In this document: one piece after another, positions 9,043 to 17,152 of the stretch
Layout: the number at the start of each line of letters is the position of its first letter
Position numbering within the stretch: position 1 is the stretch's first letter
From: Streptomyces subrutilus
Lineage (GTDB): Bacteria; Actinomycetota; Actinomycetes; Streptomycetales; Streptomycetaceae
Length of the DNA stretch: 64,000 bases
Assembly (NCBI RefSeq): GCF_008704535.1
Contig: NZ_CP023701.1
Coordinates: forward strand, 7,234,001 to 7,298,000
Reading direction: 5' to 3'
Notes under the pieces: generated by a model
Database searches by the model: none
The model's input: only the letters and a program-made list of their open reading frames with translations
What the model was told of the DNA's origin: nothing
Program-made: the position numbers and the translations under genes

Positions 9043-9354
9043 ATGACCGAGACCAGCAAGAACGGCCCGAACGACAAGAACGACAAGAGCGGCAAGAGCG
9101 GCAAGAACGGCGGCGGGGAGCACGGACACCCGCGGACCACTCCCTCCGAGGCGGTCGGCGAGAGCGGGGACCAGGAGGCCAGGCGCCAGGCGGACGAGGC
9201 CGTCGTCGCAGATCAGTCCGAAGGCGCACGCGCCGGACGCGGCGGGACGCCGGGCCGTTCCGCCAAGGAGCAGAGCCCCGGCATCGGCCGGGAGGAGCAG
9301 GTGCGCCCGTACCCGGCGGAGGGCGGGGAGGGCAAGGGCGGAAAGGGCCGCTGA
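9043..9354 (+). CDS. Small hydrophilic, disordered protein
   Basis: A 103-residue protein rich in Lys, Gly, Asn, Glu and Asp, with tandem KND/KSGK repeats at the N-terminus and no predicted globular core or membrane segment. The start ATG has AAGGAG eight bases upstream. It resembles the many short, stress-associated hydrophilic proteins of streptomycetes, but I do not recognise a family and assign no function. Confidence 0.7.
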   Translation: MTETSKNGPNDKNDKSGKSGKNGGGEHGHPRTTPSEAVGESGDQEARRQADEAVVADQSEGARAGRGGTPGRSAKEQSPGIGREEQVRPYPAEGGEGKGGKGR

Positions 9355-9362
9355 GGCGCGGC

Positions 9363-9399
9363 GGCCCGGCCCGCGGCCGTGCGGCGGCCGCGCCGGGCC
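9363..9399. terminator. Hairpin downstream of the hydrophilic-protein gene
   Basis: Eight base pairs (9372-9379 with 9385-9392) extend, after a 2-base bulge, into seven more (9363-9369 with 9393-9399). It lies between convergent genes. The rest of the gap to 9613 shows no gene. Confidence 0.6.
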
Positions 9400-9613
9400 C
9401 GGGGACGCGGCGGGAGCCCGCCCGCGGTACGGGAATCCCCGCGGGGCCAGGCGGGTGTCGGGGTGCGGCCCCGTCGCGGCCCTGATGGCCAGGCCGCACC
9501 CCGTACGAAGAACCTACCCGCCCGGGCCCGGTCGATGTACCACAGGCCCGTCGGGCCCGTCCCGTCGCCCAGGTCACGGGTGCCGGCACGGCCCCGCGTG
9601 CGGGCGGCCGCCG

Positions 9614-10804
9614 TCAGTCACCGATGCGTACGGGACGGCGCAGCAGGTAGGCGCCCGCGGCGGAGACCAGCACGGCCATGCACGCGATGAACACCAGCCC
9701 CGCGCCCTCCAGGCCCATCGGCCCCACCAACACCCCCACGCCGATCACCGGCACCGAGATGCCCGTGTAGGCCACCACGAACAGCGCCGAGATCACCGCC
9801 GCGCGCCGGTCCGCCGGCGAGGCCCCGGCCACCGCGGACAGGGCGCCGCGGAACGACAGCCCCTGACCGATCCCGGCGACCAGCGCGCTCGCCACCACCA
9901 GCGACAGCAGGTCCCGGTACAGGGCGCCCGCCAGCAGCGCGAGCGCGAGGAAGAGCACCGCGCAGCCCAGCGGCAGCGACCGGCCCACCCCGACCCGGCC
10001 GACCAGCAGCTGCCCGGCGGTCGACGCGAAGAAGGCCAGGGCGACGACCAGTCCGCTCACGGCGTGGTTGCCCACGTGCAGGGACTGCGCCAGGAAGCTC
10101 GGGCTGACCGAGGTGAACACCCCGAACAGCGCGAACCCCACGAACGAGGCGATCGCCGACGGCCCGAACACCGGCCGCACCTGCCGGGGCAGCGACGGCG
10201 GCTGCGGCCGCGCGGTGCGCAGCGGACGCAGATCCCGTACGGTCTCGGGCAGCCGCAGCAGGACCGTGGCCGAGGCCGCCACCAGGGCGAGGTGCACGGC
10301 GAACGGCAGGTACAGCGGCCAGACGGCGTACTGGGCGAGCAGGCCCGCGAGCAGCGGACCGCAGCCGAGGCCGCCCATGTTGACGGCGGTCGCCACGAAC
10401 GTGGCCCGCGACGAGCCGCCGGGCGGCGCCAGCTCCAGCACGAACACCGTGGCCGCCCCCGTGAACAGCCCGGCGGACAGGCCCGACAGCAGCCGGCCGG
10501 CGTAGAGCCAGCCCACCGAGTCGGCGCACAGGAAGCAGACGGCGCTCGCCGCCGCGAAACCGAGGCCCGCCAGCAGCACCGGCCGCCGGCCCACGGCGTC
10601 CGAGACGTTGCCGGCCAGCAGCAGCACGCCGATGACCCCGAACGCGTACACGGCGTACACGACGGTGATGGTCAGCTCGGAGAAGCCGAACTTGTCCTGG
10701 TAGAGCCCGTAGAGCGGGGTCGGCAGCGTGGTGCCCGCCATGCACACGGCGAACACCGCCCCGGCGAGCAGGCACGGGCGCCATCCGGAGCGATCACCGT
10801 CCAT
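9614..10804 (-). CDS. MFS transporter, drug-efflux type
   Basis: A 396-residue 12-helix MFS protein. The loop after helix 2 reads GNVSDAVGRRP and a second-half motif reads GIGQGLSFRGAL, as in sugar-efflux/multidrug DHA1-type exporters. No regulator is adjacent. The start is ATG; the upstream ribosome binding site is weak. Substrate unknown. Confidence 0.88.
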   Translation of the reverse strand: MDGDRSGWRPCLLAGAVFAVCMAGTTLPTPLYGLYQDKFGFSELTITVVYAVYAFGVIGVLLLAGNVSDAVGRRPVLLAGLGFAAASAVCFLCADSVGWLYAGRLLSGLSAGLFTGAATVFVLELAPPGGSSRATFVATAVNMGGLGCGPLLAGLLAQYAVWPLYLPFAVHLALVAASATVLLRLPETVRDLRPLRTARPQPPSLPRQVRPVFGPSAIASFVGFALFGVFTSVSPSFLAQSLHVGNHAVSGLVVALAFFASTAGQLLVGRVGVGRSLPLGCAVLFLALALLAGALYRDLLSLVVASALVAGIGQGLSFRGALSAVAGASPADRRAAVISALFVVAYTGISVPVIGVGVLVGPMGLEGAGLVFIACMAVLVSAAGAYLLRRPVRIGD

Positions 10805-10918
10805 GGCCGCGACCGTAACCCGGCGCCCGCCCGGAAGCCCGCAGGGCCGGGAGGCGTCGGGAACGGTTCGCCCGCCCGGCGGCAGCGGACGGCCCGGCGG
10901 GCCCGCTCGCCGTCCGGG

Positions 10919-12145
10919 CTACAGGTAGCGGCGGATCGGGAGCACGGCCGCCTCCCGGGCGCGCTGCAGCACGGAGCGCCGCTTCCAGCGGGCCGGGCTG
11001 ATCGGCTCGCTGTGCTTCAGGTCCTCGTCGTAGTGCCCGTCGAGCGTCGCCGTGAACTCCGCGTCCATCACGGCGAGCATGACCTCTTCGTCGTGGTCGA
11101 GCGAGCGCCGGTTGAAGTTCGTCGACCCGATCAGGGAGACGACCCCGTCCATGGTCATGATCTTGGCGTGCATCATGGTCGGCTGGTAGTGGAAGATGCG
11201 GACGCCGCACGCCGTGAGCGCCTCGTAGTGGTGCTGGCCGGCCAGTTGGCACACCCGCTTGTCCGTGTGCGGGCCGGGCAGCAGGATCTCGACCGCGACG
11301 CCACGGCGGGCCGTCGCGCAGAGCAGGTCGATGAAGTACGTGTCCGGGGCGAAGTACGCCGTCGCCAGGCGCACCCGCTCCTCGGCCGACTCCAGGATCA
11401 CCCGCATCAGCGTCTGCATGTCCTGCCAGCCGAAACTGGCCGAACCGCGGACCACCTGTACGACGGCGCTCCCGCTCGGCTCGTGGCCGTTGAAGCGGTC
11501 CCGCTCGTCGAAGAGCTCGTCGTGGCACTCGGCCCAGTTCTGCGCGAAGGCCGCGGCGATGCCGTCGACGGCGGGGCCGCGCACCTCCACGTGCGTGTCG
11601 CGCCACTCGCCGGGATTGCGCGCGTCACCGCACCACTCCTCCGCGATGCCCACGCCGCCGGTGAAGGCGACCTCCTCGTCGATCACGAGCACCTTGCGGT
11701 GGCAGCGGTGGTTCTGCTTGAGGGGCGAGAGGTAGAGCGGCTTGCGGAACCAGGCCACCTCGACTCCCGCGTCGCGCATCCGGTCCAGCAGCTCCTGCTC
11801 TATGAGGCGGCTGCCGAAACCGTCCAGCAGGAGCCGCACCCGCACCCCCGACCGGGACCGGTCGGCCAGGGTCTCGGCGAACTTCCGCGCGATGTCGCCC
11901 CGCCAGTACACGAAGGTCATCATGTCCACGGTGTGGCGGGCGGAGCCGATGGCGTCCAGCATCGCGGCGAAGATCGCGTCTCCGTTGCGCAGCGGACGTA
12001 CGGAATTGCCCTCGGTCGCCGCGATGCCGATGAGCCGCTCCAGACGCCGGCGTATGCGGTGGATGCGCTCGTCGGGGGTGCCGGGGCCGGTGGTCGTCTT
12101 CGTTTCGTGCGTGCCGCCGCTGAGCGGCAGCTCTCGGTCCGTCAT
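10919..12145 (-). CDS. Phospholipase D / cardiolipin synthase-like protein
   Basis: A 408-residue protein with two HKD catalytic motifs: HRKVLVID at 149-156 (H149, K151, D156) and HAKIMTMD at 326-333 (H326, K328, D333), each followed by GG/GSTN-type elements. These form a pseudo-dimeric active site for phosphatidyl transfer. It lacks N-terminal membrane helices seen in classical Cls, so it could be a soluble or peripheral cardiolipin-synthase-like enzyme. ATG start with GAGGAG upstream. Confidence 0.9.
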   Translation of the reverse strand: MTDRELPLSGGTHETKTTTGPGTPDERIHRIRRRLERLIGIAATEGNSVRPLRNGDAIFAAMLDAIGSARHTVDMMTFVYWRGDIARKFAETLADRSRSGVRVRLLLDGFGSRLIEQELLDRMRDAGVEVAWFRKPLYLSPLKQNHRCHRKVLVIDEEVAFTGGVGIAEEWCGDARNPGEWRDTHVEVRGPAVDGIAAAFAQNWAECHDELFDERDRFNGHEPSGSAVVQVVRGSASFGWQDMQTLMRVILESAEERVRLATAYFAPDTYFIDLLCATARRGVAVEILLPGPHTDKRVCQLAGQHHYEALTACGVRIFHYQPTMMHAKIMTMDGVVSLIGSTNFNRRSLDHDEEVMLAVMDAEFTATLDGHYDEDLKHSEPISPARWKRRSVLQRAREAAVLPIRRYL

Positions 12146-12361
12146 GCCGTCGCTCCTCGGGTTTGGCCGATCAACGACGAGGACCCTATACGACGACGGG
12201 CCACCGCCTTTACCCGAGCCCTACGCGACGGGGTACGGGGCGGGCGCCGCCCCGACGCCTTGTGCCGCCGTGCGCGCGCGGACCAGCGTGAGCGGGGGAA
12301 GCGCTTTCTGTCGGCGTGGTGCGCGGCCGGGCCGCGTTCCGGTGGGGGGTCGGTCATCGAG

Positions 12362-14052
12362 GTGTCGGGCGCGGAGGCACACCACGCATCCCGGGGTCCC
12401 GGTGGACGGCTGCTCTTCGGCGGTGCGCGGCCCCGCACCCGCCGGGAGTTCCAGGAGGCCCTGCTCGACCTGTGCCGCCCCTTCACCGCCGCCGCCGCCC
12501 TGGAGGGCCGGCTGGAGGCGGTCGGCCATCCCGGCACCGTCTACCCGCGGCGCACCGCCCGCCTGGAACTGCTCGCCCGGCTGCTCTGGGGACTGGCGTC
12601 GCTCGCCGCGGGCGGCCCCGGTTTCGCGGGCTGGGCGGGCGTCCGGGAGCAGATCGCCGCCGGCACCGACCCGGGCTCCGCGGCCCACTGGGGCCTGCCC
12701 GGACCGCACGACCAGCGGCTGGTGGAGGCGGCGGCGCTGGGCTTCGCCCTCGCCCTGGCGCCCCACGAGGCGTGGCAGCCGCTGGCCCCCGCCGAACGCC
12801 GCCGGCCGGCCGACTGGCTGGGGCAGGCGGCCGCGGCCGCACCGGTGGACAACAACTGGCACCTCGTCCCGACGCTCGTACGGCTCGGTCTCGCGGCCGT
12901 GGGCGAGAGCGCTGCGAAACCCCGGCGCCCGGGGACGGCCCGGGGAGAGGCGGCCACCGAGGCGGCCTTCCGCCGGATCGACGACTTCCACCTCGGAGAC
13001 GGCTGGTACGCCGACGGCCCCGACGGCAGCCCGCCGGACCACTACGGCCCCTGGGCCATCCACTACTACGGCCTCCTGCACGCCGGCCTCGGCGCGATCG
13101 ACGGTGCGCGCGCCGCGACGGTGCGCGCACGGGCCGCGGCCTTCGCCCCCGAGCACGTCCACTGGTTCGCCGACGACGGAGCGGCCCTCGCCATCGGCCG
13201 CAGCCTCACCTACCGCTTCGCGCAGGGAGCCTTCCTCGGCGCCCTGGCGTTCGCGGGCACCCCCGCCATGCCGTGGGGCGTCCTGCGCGGGCTGTGGGCA
13301 CGGCACCTGCGCTGGTGGGGCGGGCAGCCCGTGCGCGACGGGGACGGCACCCTCTCCGTGGGCCACGCCTATCCGAACCTCCTGATGAGCGAGTCGTACA
13401 ACGGCCCCGGTTCCCCGTACGGGGCCTTCAAGGCCTTCCTGCCGCTGGCCCTGCCCGAGACCCACCCCTTCTGGTCCCACCCCGAGGAACCCCCGCCCGC
13501 ACCCGCCAGTGGCGAGTGCGGGAGGAGAACGAGCGCGGGACGGTGGCGGGGACGGCCGTCACCGCCACCTGGAGCCCGTACCCGGACGTACGCGTCTACA
13601 CCTGGCTGGTGCCGGCGGGGGAGTGGCACGTACGGATCCACCGGCTGACCACCGGGCGGCCGCTGCACACGGCCGAGGCGGGCTTCTGCGTGCCGGCCGA
13701 GCCGGGCGGGTCGCCCGCGCGGGAGGCGGCCGCCGGGGCGCGCGCGACGGCCTCGGCGGGCAACCTGGTCGCCGGCGTACGGGACCTCGCGGGCGGGCGG
13801 CGGGGCGAGGTGATCCGACCGGACCCCAACAGCCACCTGATGTGGCCCCGCACCCTGCTGCCCACCCTGCGCGGCACGCTCGACCCCGGTGAACACTGGC
13901 TGGTCACGGCCTGCTTCGCCGGGACGGAGGCGGGCGGTGAGCAGCGGTTCGCGCAAGGACCGGCCGCGGCGGCCGTCGCGCGGGCGGCCGAACTCGCCTC
14001 CCTGCCCGGTCCCGTGCGCGCCCGGCTGGCCGGGGCCCGGTCCGCCCCGTAG
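12362..14052 (+). pseudogene. DUF2264 gene, decayed by internal deletion and frameshift
   Basis: The region starting at GTG 12362 encodes a recognisable DUF2264 N-terminal toroid (DNNWHLVPTLVRLGL, FHLGDGWYADG, GRSLTYRFAQ, SESYNGPGSPYGAFKAF) up to about 13500. Matching C-terminal sequence (WRVREENERG, DVRVYTWLVPAGEWHVRIHR) then continues in a different frame to the stop at 14050-14052. From memory of the family, a segment of roughly 60-90 residues between WxxPEE and the WRVRE block is missing. A deletion that left the two parts out of frame explains this. The left frame would otherwise stop at 13648. A sequencing error alone would not explain the missing segment. Confidence 0.7.
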
Positions 14053-14170
14053 CGGGACCCGGACCGGCGGGCGCGAAACGGCGCGCGGCCCCGGCCGCCG
14101 CGCCGGTAGGGTGCTGCCCCTGCCCGGCCGCGCCGGGACCGCGTACGGGAACAGGAAGGCACCGCGAACC

Positions 14171-14530
14171 GTGAGCACGCCCACCCCCTGGGACACCATC
14201 AGCGCCCTGGCCGACCGCTTCGACGCCTCCGACACGGCGAAGGGCCTCGCGCCGGAGGAGAGCCACATCCTCCAAGTGCTCAAGATCGGCGAGGAGTTCG
14301 GCGAGGCGGCCCAGGCCGTCATCGGAGCCAAGGGCACCAACCCCCGCAAGGGCCACTCGCACAGCTGGGAGGACGTCCACGACGAGGTGTGCGACGTCAT
14401 CATCACCGGCATGGTCGCCCTGGCCCGCATGCGCCCCGACGCGGCGTCGTACTTCACCGGTCAACTGGCCCTCAAATCGGCCAAGTTCCTGCCCGCCCCG
14501 GAACGGGATGCGGTCGCGGAGGGGAACTGA
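14171..14530 (+). CDS. MazG-like nucleotide pyrophosphohydrolase
   Basis: A 119-residue all-alpha NTP-PPase. The metal-binding pattern is intact: KIGEEFGEAAQA followed by EDVHDEVCDVIITGM, that is EExxE then ExxD. These enzymes hydrolyse non-canonical or excess (d)NTPs to monophosphates. GTG start with GGAAGG upstream. It stands alone and converges on the DUF1330 gene. Confidence 0.85.
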   Translation: MSTPTPWDTISALADRFDASDTAKGLAPEESHILQVLKIGEEFGEAAQAVIGAKGTNPRKGHSHSWEDVHDEVCDVIITGMVALARMRPDAASYFTGQLALKSAKFLPAPERDAVAEGN

Positions 14531-14537
14531 CGGAGCC

Positions 14538-14564
14538 GCGGGGCTACGGGGCCGAGGGCCCCGC
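14538..14564. terminator. Possible hairpin between convergent MazG and DUF1330 genes
   Basis: GCGGGGC (14538-14544) pairs with GCCCCGC (14558-14564). The right arm lies inside the DUF1330 3' coding end, so this is tentative. Confidence 0.35.
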
Positions 14565-14906
14565 TGCGCCGGCTTCCGCCCGCAGCGTGCGGGCCCGCTC
14601 GGCCGGGTCGTAGTCCGGCCCGACGCCCTCGATCAGCAGCAGGTCGCCCTCGATGTGCTCGGTCCGCAGGCGCAGGATGGCCCGGTAGGCCGGAGAGCCG
14701 TACCAGGCACGGGCCTCGGCCAGACCGGGGAACTCGATCAGCACCATGCTCCCGGGCCACTCGCCCTCCACGACCTCGGCCGGCGGACCGTGGATGACGA
14801 AGCGGCCGGCGAAGGGGTCGAGGGTCGCCTGGATGCTCTCCAGGTACTCGATGACCTCCAAGTGGTTCCGTCGGCTGCGGAGATGGGCGAATCCGTAGGC
14901 GGGCAT
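14544..14906 (-). CDS. DUF1330 family protein
   Basis: A 120-residue dimeric alpha/beta-barrel-type small protein of the DUF1330 family (PAYGFAHLRS at the start; GSMVLIEFPGLAEARAWY and SPAYRAILRLR in the core). No catalytic residues are established for the family. ATG start with GGAG upstream. The C-terminal 20 residues are Ala-rich. Confidence 0.85.
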   Translation of the reverse strand: MPAYGFAHLRSRRNHLEVIEYLESIQATLDPFAGRFVIHGPPAEVVEGEWPGSMVLIEFPGLAEARAWYGSPAYRAILRLRTEHIEGDLLLIEGVGPDYDPAERARTLRAEAGAAGPSAP

Positions 14907-15022
14907 CACGGGGCTCCTTCGTTCCGGGGGCGGGTGACGACCGCGAAGGTAGCCGGGGGAGCCGGGCCGGTGCGATGACCCCGGAGGTAATTGCCGCACC
15001 CTCGGGTACCGTGCCGCGAACC

Positions 15023-15757
15023 CTAGAGGGAGCGGGCGGCGCCGCCGTCGATGCGGACGGACTCGCCGTTGATGTACGCGGCGTCCGGCGAGACGAGGAA
15101 GCGGGCGAGACGGCCGATCTCCGCGGTGGTGGCGTAGCGCCCGGCGGGGATCTTCGCCAGGAAGGCGGGGTCCTCGGGCCAGCTGTCGACGTAGCCCGGC
15201 ATCAGGTTGTTCATGCGGATGCCGCGGGCCGCGTGCTGGTCGGCGTACAGCTTGGTGAACGAGGTCAGGGCCGCGCGCAGGGCGGAGTTGACGGGTATCA
15301 GGCCCATCGGCTCGAAGGCCGTGTAGGAGGAGAGGTTCACGAAGGCCCCACCGCCGGCCGCTTCCATGTGCGGGGTCACCAGCCGCACCATCCGGACCAC
15401 GCTGAGCAGCAGCATGTCCAGGCCGTCGTGCCAGTCCTGGTCGCTGACCTTGAGCAGGTCGTCGTTGCGGGCGTGCCCCGCGCCGTTGACCACCGCGTCG
15501 ATGCGCCCGTACCGCGCCAAGGTGTCGTCGACGAGGCGGGCCAGGTCGTCCGGGGCGGTGAGGGAACCCACGGTGGCCGTCCCGCCGAGCTCCGCGGCGA
15601 GCCCCCCGATGCCGGGGTCGATGTCGAGCAGCGACACGCGGTGTCCCGCGGCGGCGAGCTCGGTGGCGATGCCGCGGCCGATACCGGATCCGGCGGCGGT
15701 GACGATGGCGACGGGCCCCTCGGCGGGGAGGGCCGGGGCGCTGGTGGGGGTGTTCAC
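15023..15757 (-). CDS. SDR-fold oxidoreductase with atypical active site
   Basis: A 244-residue short-chain dehydrogenase. The nucleotide-binding TAAGSGIGRGIA and NGAG motifs are present, and Asp in LLDID suggests NAD preference. The usual YxxSK catalytic motif is replaced by PVNSA in GLIPVNSALRAAL, so the normal catalytic Tyr and Lys are absent at that position. The downstream IRMNNLMPGYVDS is family-like. GTG start. An inverted repeat 31 bases upstream suggests control by a TetR-type regulator that is not in the window. Substrate unknown; it may belong to a divergent SDR subgroup with altered chemistry. Confidence 0.85.
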   Translation of the reverse strand: MNTPTSAPALPAEGPVAIVTAAGSGIGRGIATELAAAGHRVSLLDIDPGIGGLAAELGGTATVGSLTAPDDLARLVDDTLARYGRIDAVVNGAGHARNDDLLKVSDQDWHDGLDMLLLSVVRMVRLVTPHMEAAGGGAFVNLSSYTAFEPMGLIPVNSALRAALTSFTKLYADQHAARGIRMNNLMPGYVDSWPEDPAFLAKIPAGRYATTAEIGRLARFLVSPDAAYINGESVRIDGGAARSL

Positions 15758-15787
15758 GGTGACGCCTGTGCTTTCGTTCGCCAGTCA

Positions 15788-15813
15788 GTACGACATTTAC
15801 CGTACAGTCGTAC
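15788..15813. promoter_or_regulatory. Inverted repeat upstream of the SDR gene
   Basis: Perfect 7-bp arms GTACGAC (15788-15794) and GTCGTAC (15807-15813) flank 12 bases, and the whole element is relatively AT-rich. Its size and placement suit a TetR-family operator overlapping the SDR promoter. Confidence 0.55.
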
Positions 15814-16082
15814 CGGCATCCGAGCAAACCACCTGCAGCCTGCACGGGCGATGACGGAAAGCCCGGGACGGGCGAGGGGGGCGGGGACACGGCGGGGTGT
15901 CCCCGCAGGACGAGCGCGCAACCGCGCCCGGGGTGCGTGACCCCGCTCCGTGCGCGAGCCGAGGAGGCACCCCGGCGGGTCCCCGCGGACCGCCCCCGGC
16001 CCTCGCCCACCCCAGGCCTCCGCACACCGCCCCGCCAGGCCTCCGCACACCGCGGACCCCTCGGGCGACCAGCCCGCCCGGC
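15814..16082. other. Non-coding gap
   Basis: About 270 bases between the SDR promoter and the end of the SRPBCC gene. It is rich in C on the plus strand and holds no supported gene or clear hairpin. Confidence 0.4.
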
Positions 16083-16715
16083 CTACGCGCCCGTGTAGAA
16101 GGCGATCGTGGCCGCCGTCGTGGCCGCCGCCACTTCCGGGGCCGCGCCCGACGCCGCGTACGCCGCCCCCCACGCCTCGCCCGACCGGGTGATGAACTGC
16201 CTGGCCTCGGGCGTGACCTGCCACGCCTCGGCCTCCTCCCTGCTCATCCCGCCCCCCGCCAGATGCATGCCGAGTCCCAGCAGCCCCAAGTCCCAGCCGA
16301 TCCCGACCGCACCCGGCCCGAACTTCGCCCGGAACTCCTCCGGGACCACGGCCGCGTGCTCCAGCTCCAGCACCGTCCGCCCCGGCCCCTCCGGCGTCAC
16401 CCGCACCTCGACCTCGCCGAACCCGGGATCCGGGCCGAACAGCCAGGACACCCGCAGTCGCTCCGGCGCGACGCATTCGAGGATCTCGCCCCCGGCGTTG
16501 CCCTCCAGCTGGTAGTGGCCGCCGACCTTGAAGTCGCCGGTCACCGGCATGAACCAGCGCCCGATCCGCTCGGGCGAGGTGACCGCGTCCCACACGTCGG
16601 CGGCCTCCGCTTCGAACGTGCGCCGCAGCACCACCGTGCCGGCCTCGCCCGCCGGGACCCGGCGCAGGCCCACCTCCCGGTGCACCCGGTTGATCTCGTC
16701 CACGATCTCACTCAT
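16083..16715 (-). CDS. SRPBCC/AHSA1-domain protein
   Basis: A 210-residue protein with an activator-of-Hsp90-ATPase-homology-1 (START-like) fold: RTFEAEAADVWDAVTSPERIGRWF, GGEILECVAPERLRVSW and a C-terminal helical extension. It overlaps the upstream ArsR gene by eight bases. ArsR-AHSA1 pairs are common in actinobacteria, where the AHSA1 member is thought to bind a hydrophobic ligand. Function here is unproven. Confidence 0.88.
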   Translation of the reverse strand: MSEIVDEINRVHREVGLRRVPAGEAGTVVLRRTFEAEAADVWDAVTSPERIGRWFMPVTGDFKVGGHYQLEGNAGGEILECVAPERLRVSWLFGPDPGFGEVEVRVTPEGPGRTVLELEHAAVVPEEFRAKFGPGAVGIGWDLGLLGLGMHLAGGGMSREEAEAWQVTPEARQFITRSGEAWGAAYAASGAAPEVAAATTAATIAFYTGA

Positions 16716-17061
16716 CGCCGCTCGCTTCCTCTCTCCGTCTGCGCTCCCGCTTTCCCCGCGCGAGCTCCGTCCCGAGCGCGTCCAGCCGCTGCTCCCAGAA
16801 CCCCCGGAACCTCTCCAGCCATGCGTCCACCTCGCGCAGCGGGCCTGACTCGACGGCGTACAGCCGCCGGGTGCCCTCCGCCCGTACGGACGTGAACCCG
16901 CTCTCCCGCAGCACCCGCAGATGCTGCGACACGGCCGGCTGGGAGATCCCGAATTCCTCCCGGATCACGGCACTGACCTCGCCCGATGCCTGCTCGCCCG
17001 GGGCGAGCAGCTCCAATATCCGGCGTCTGACCGGGTCCCCGAGGACATCGAAGGCGTGCAC
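16708..17061 (-). CDS. ArsR-family transcriptional regulator
   Basis: A 117-residue winged-helix repressor (AFDVLGDPVRRRILELL, then EFGISQPAVSQHLRVLRESGF as recognition helix and RRLYAVESGPL as wing). No metal-binding cysteines are visible, so it likely senses something other than metals. GTG 17061 fits the usual family start; GTG 17085 is also in frame. The large palindrome just upstream is its likely operator and lies between it and the divergent peptidase gene. Confidence 0.88.
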   Translation of the reverse strand: MHAFDVLGDPVRRRILELLAPGEQASGEVSAVIREEFGISQPAVSQHLRVLRESGFTSVRAEGTRRLYAVESGPLREVDAWLERFRGFWEQRLDALGTELARGKRERRRREEASGDE

Positions 17062-17077
17062 GCGGCCGAGTATGCCA

Positions 17078-17117
17078 CCACCCACTTATATAAGCCAAGG
17101 CTTATATAAGTGGGTGG
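17078..17117. promoter_or_regulatory. 40-bp near-perfect palindrome, likely ArsR operator and divergent promoter
   Basis: Two perfect 19-base arms (17078-17096 and 17099-17117) are separated only by AA. Each arm contains CTTATATAAG, itself a palindrome and the only AT-rich sequence nearby. The TATAAG-type blocks could serve as -10 elements in both directions: leftward for the ArsR/AHSA1 operon and rightward for the prolyl oligopeptidase (start 17153). Confidence 0.8.
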
Positions 17118-17152
17118 CGCGTGTCCCGCGCGGAGTGCTGCACAATCGGCGC

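Noticed and set aside
9455..13648. A 1397-codon open frame on the plus strand
   Set aside because: Its first two thirds are antisense to the intact MFS and phospholipase D genes and have low-complexity Arg/Gly/His composition. Only the part after 12362 is real (DUF2264).
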